A stretch of 64,000 nucleotides of DNA from assembly GCF_003481705.1 (NCBI RefSeq), contig NZ_QULN01000012.1, forward strand, positions 1-64,000. The letters are read 5' to 3'. Below the pieces are notes generated by a model. It saw nothing but the letters and a program-made list of their open reading frames with translations. It was not told where the DNA came from and ran no database searches. Source of the stretch: Butyricicoccus sp. OM04-18BH. Lineage in GTDB: Bacteria; Bacillota; Clostridia; Oscillospirales; Butyricicoccaceae. Below, in pieces: positions 63,957-64,000 of the stretch. A program made the position numbers and the translations under genes. How positions within the stretch are numbered: position 1 is the first letter of the stretch; the number at the start of each line of letters is the position of its first letter.

Positions 63957-63991
63957 ACGGCGCCCCGCAAGGGGAAACGGCGCTGTCTTGA
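63957..63991 (+). terminator. Weak terminator-like hairpin after the SDR gene
   Basis: Nested stem GGCGCC.../...GGCGC with inner CCCC-GCAA-GGGG, followed by TGTCTTG. There is no clean T run. Confidence 0.35.
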
Positions 63992-64000
63992 TAAATAATA

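Overview
The window looks like GC-rich genome sequence of a Gram-positive gut-type anaerobe, most plausibly an Oscillospiraceae relative (Faecalibacterium, Gemmiger or Subdoligranulum type). The reasons are a single-polypeptide pyruvate:ferredoxin oxidoreductase, S-layer-homology (SLH) surface proteins, Gram-positive lipoproteins, IclR/LysR/GntR sugar-acid operons and large hybrid histidine kinases paired with lipoprotein binding proteins. The taxon is inferred from protein flavour, not from an rRNA gene. No rRNA, tRNA or CRISPR array was seen.

1-12 kb is plasmid-like. Two nearly identical copies of a tandem winged-helix, replication-initiator-like gene (748-1956 and 10301-11500) lie in long inverted repeats. 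Each copy has a divergent structured small RNA with a consensus promoter and terminator, an operator-like dyad over that promoter, and a terminator-like hairpin in the initiator leader. Between the arms are a lipoprotein/hybrid-kinase signalling pair, an orphan pseudopilin, and a ParA plus ribbon-helix-helix partition pair.

12-30 kb is an AT-richer accessory region. It starts with a three-gene XRE regulator / AAA ATPase / TOPRIM operon resembling split OLD or PARIS-type defence, followed by a small-RNA candidate and a tyrosine recombinase. Copies of a palindromic core-type site border a 12-kb defence block: fic, hsdM, hsdS, a small membrane protein, an Abi-alpha protein, hsdR and a DUF2971 gene. 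The small membrane protein and the Abi-alpha protein share an amyloid-like sequence motif. A pMV158-type oriT without relaxase, recombinase remnants, a broken SLH gene and a serine resolvase complete the block.

30-39 kb holds two giant SLH surface proteins on opposite strands. 39-45 kb holds a GntR/IlvD-Edd dehydratase/GntP permease operon, a PfkB sugar kinase and Ogt. 45-56 kb is a signalling block: a second lipoprotein/hybrid-kinase pair, a receiver-HD-GYP-GGDEF protein interrupted by an in-frame TAG, a small lipoprotein, and three overlapping GGDEF/EAL genes, one pair of which looks fused by a deletion. 56-64 kb carries PFOR and a sugar-acid-like cluster (HpcH/HpaI aldolase, IclR, LysR, SDR dehydrogenase).

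Two dispersed repeat systems run through the intergenic DNA. One is short tandem arrays with an exact 8-bp period (consensus near ATAACGTT) at ten places. The other is a GC-rich composite element with a conserved-loop hairpin whose stems covary between copies.
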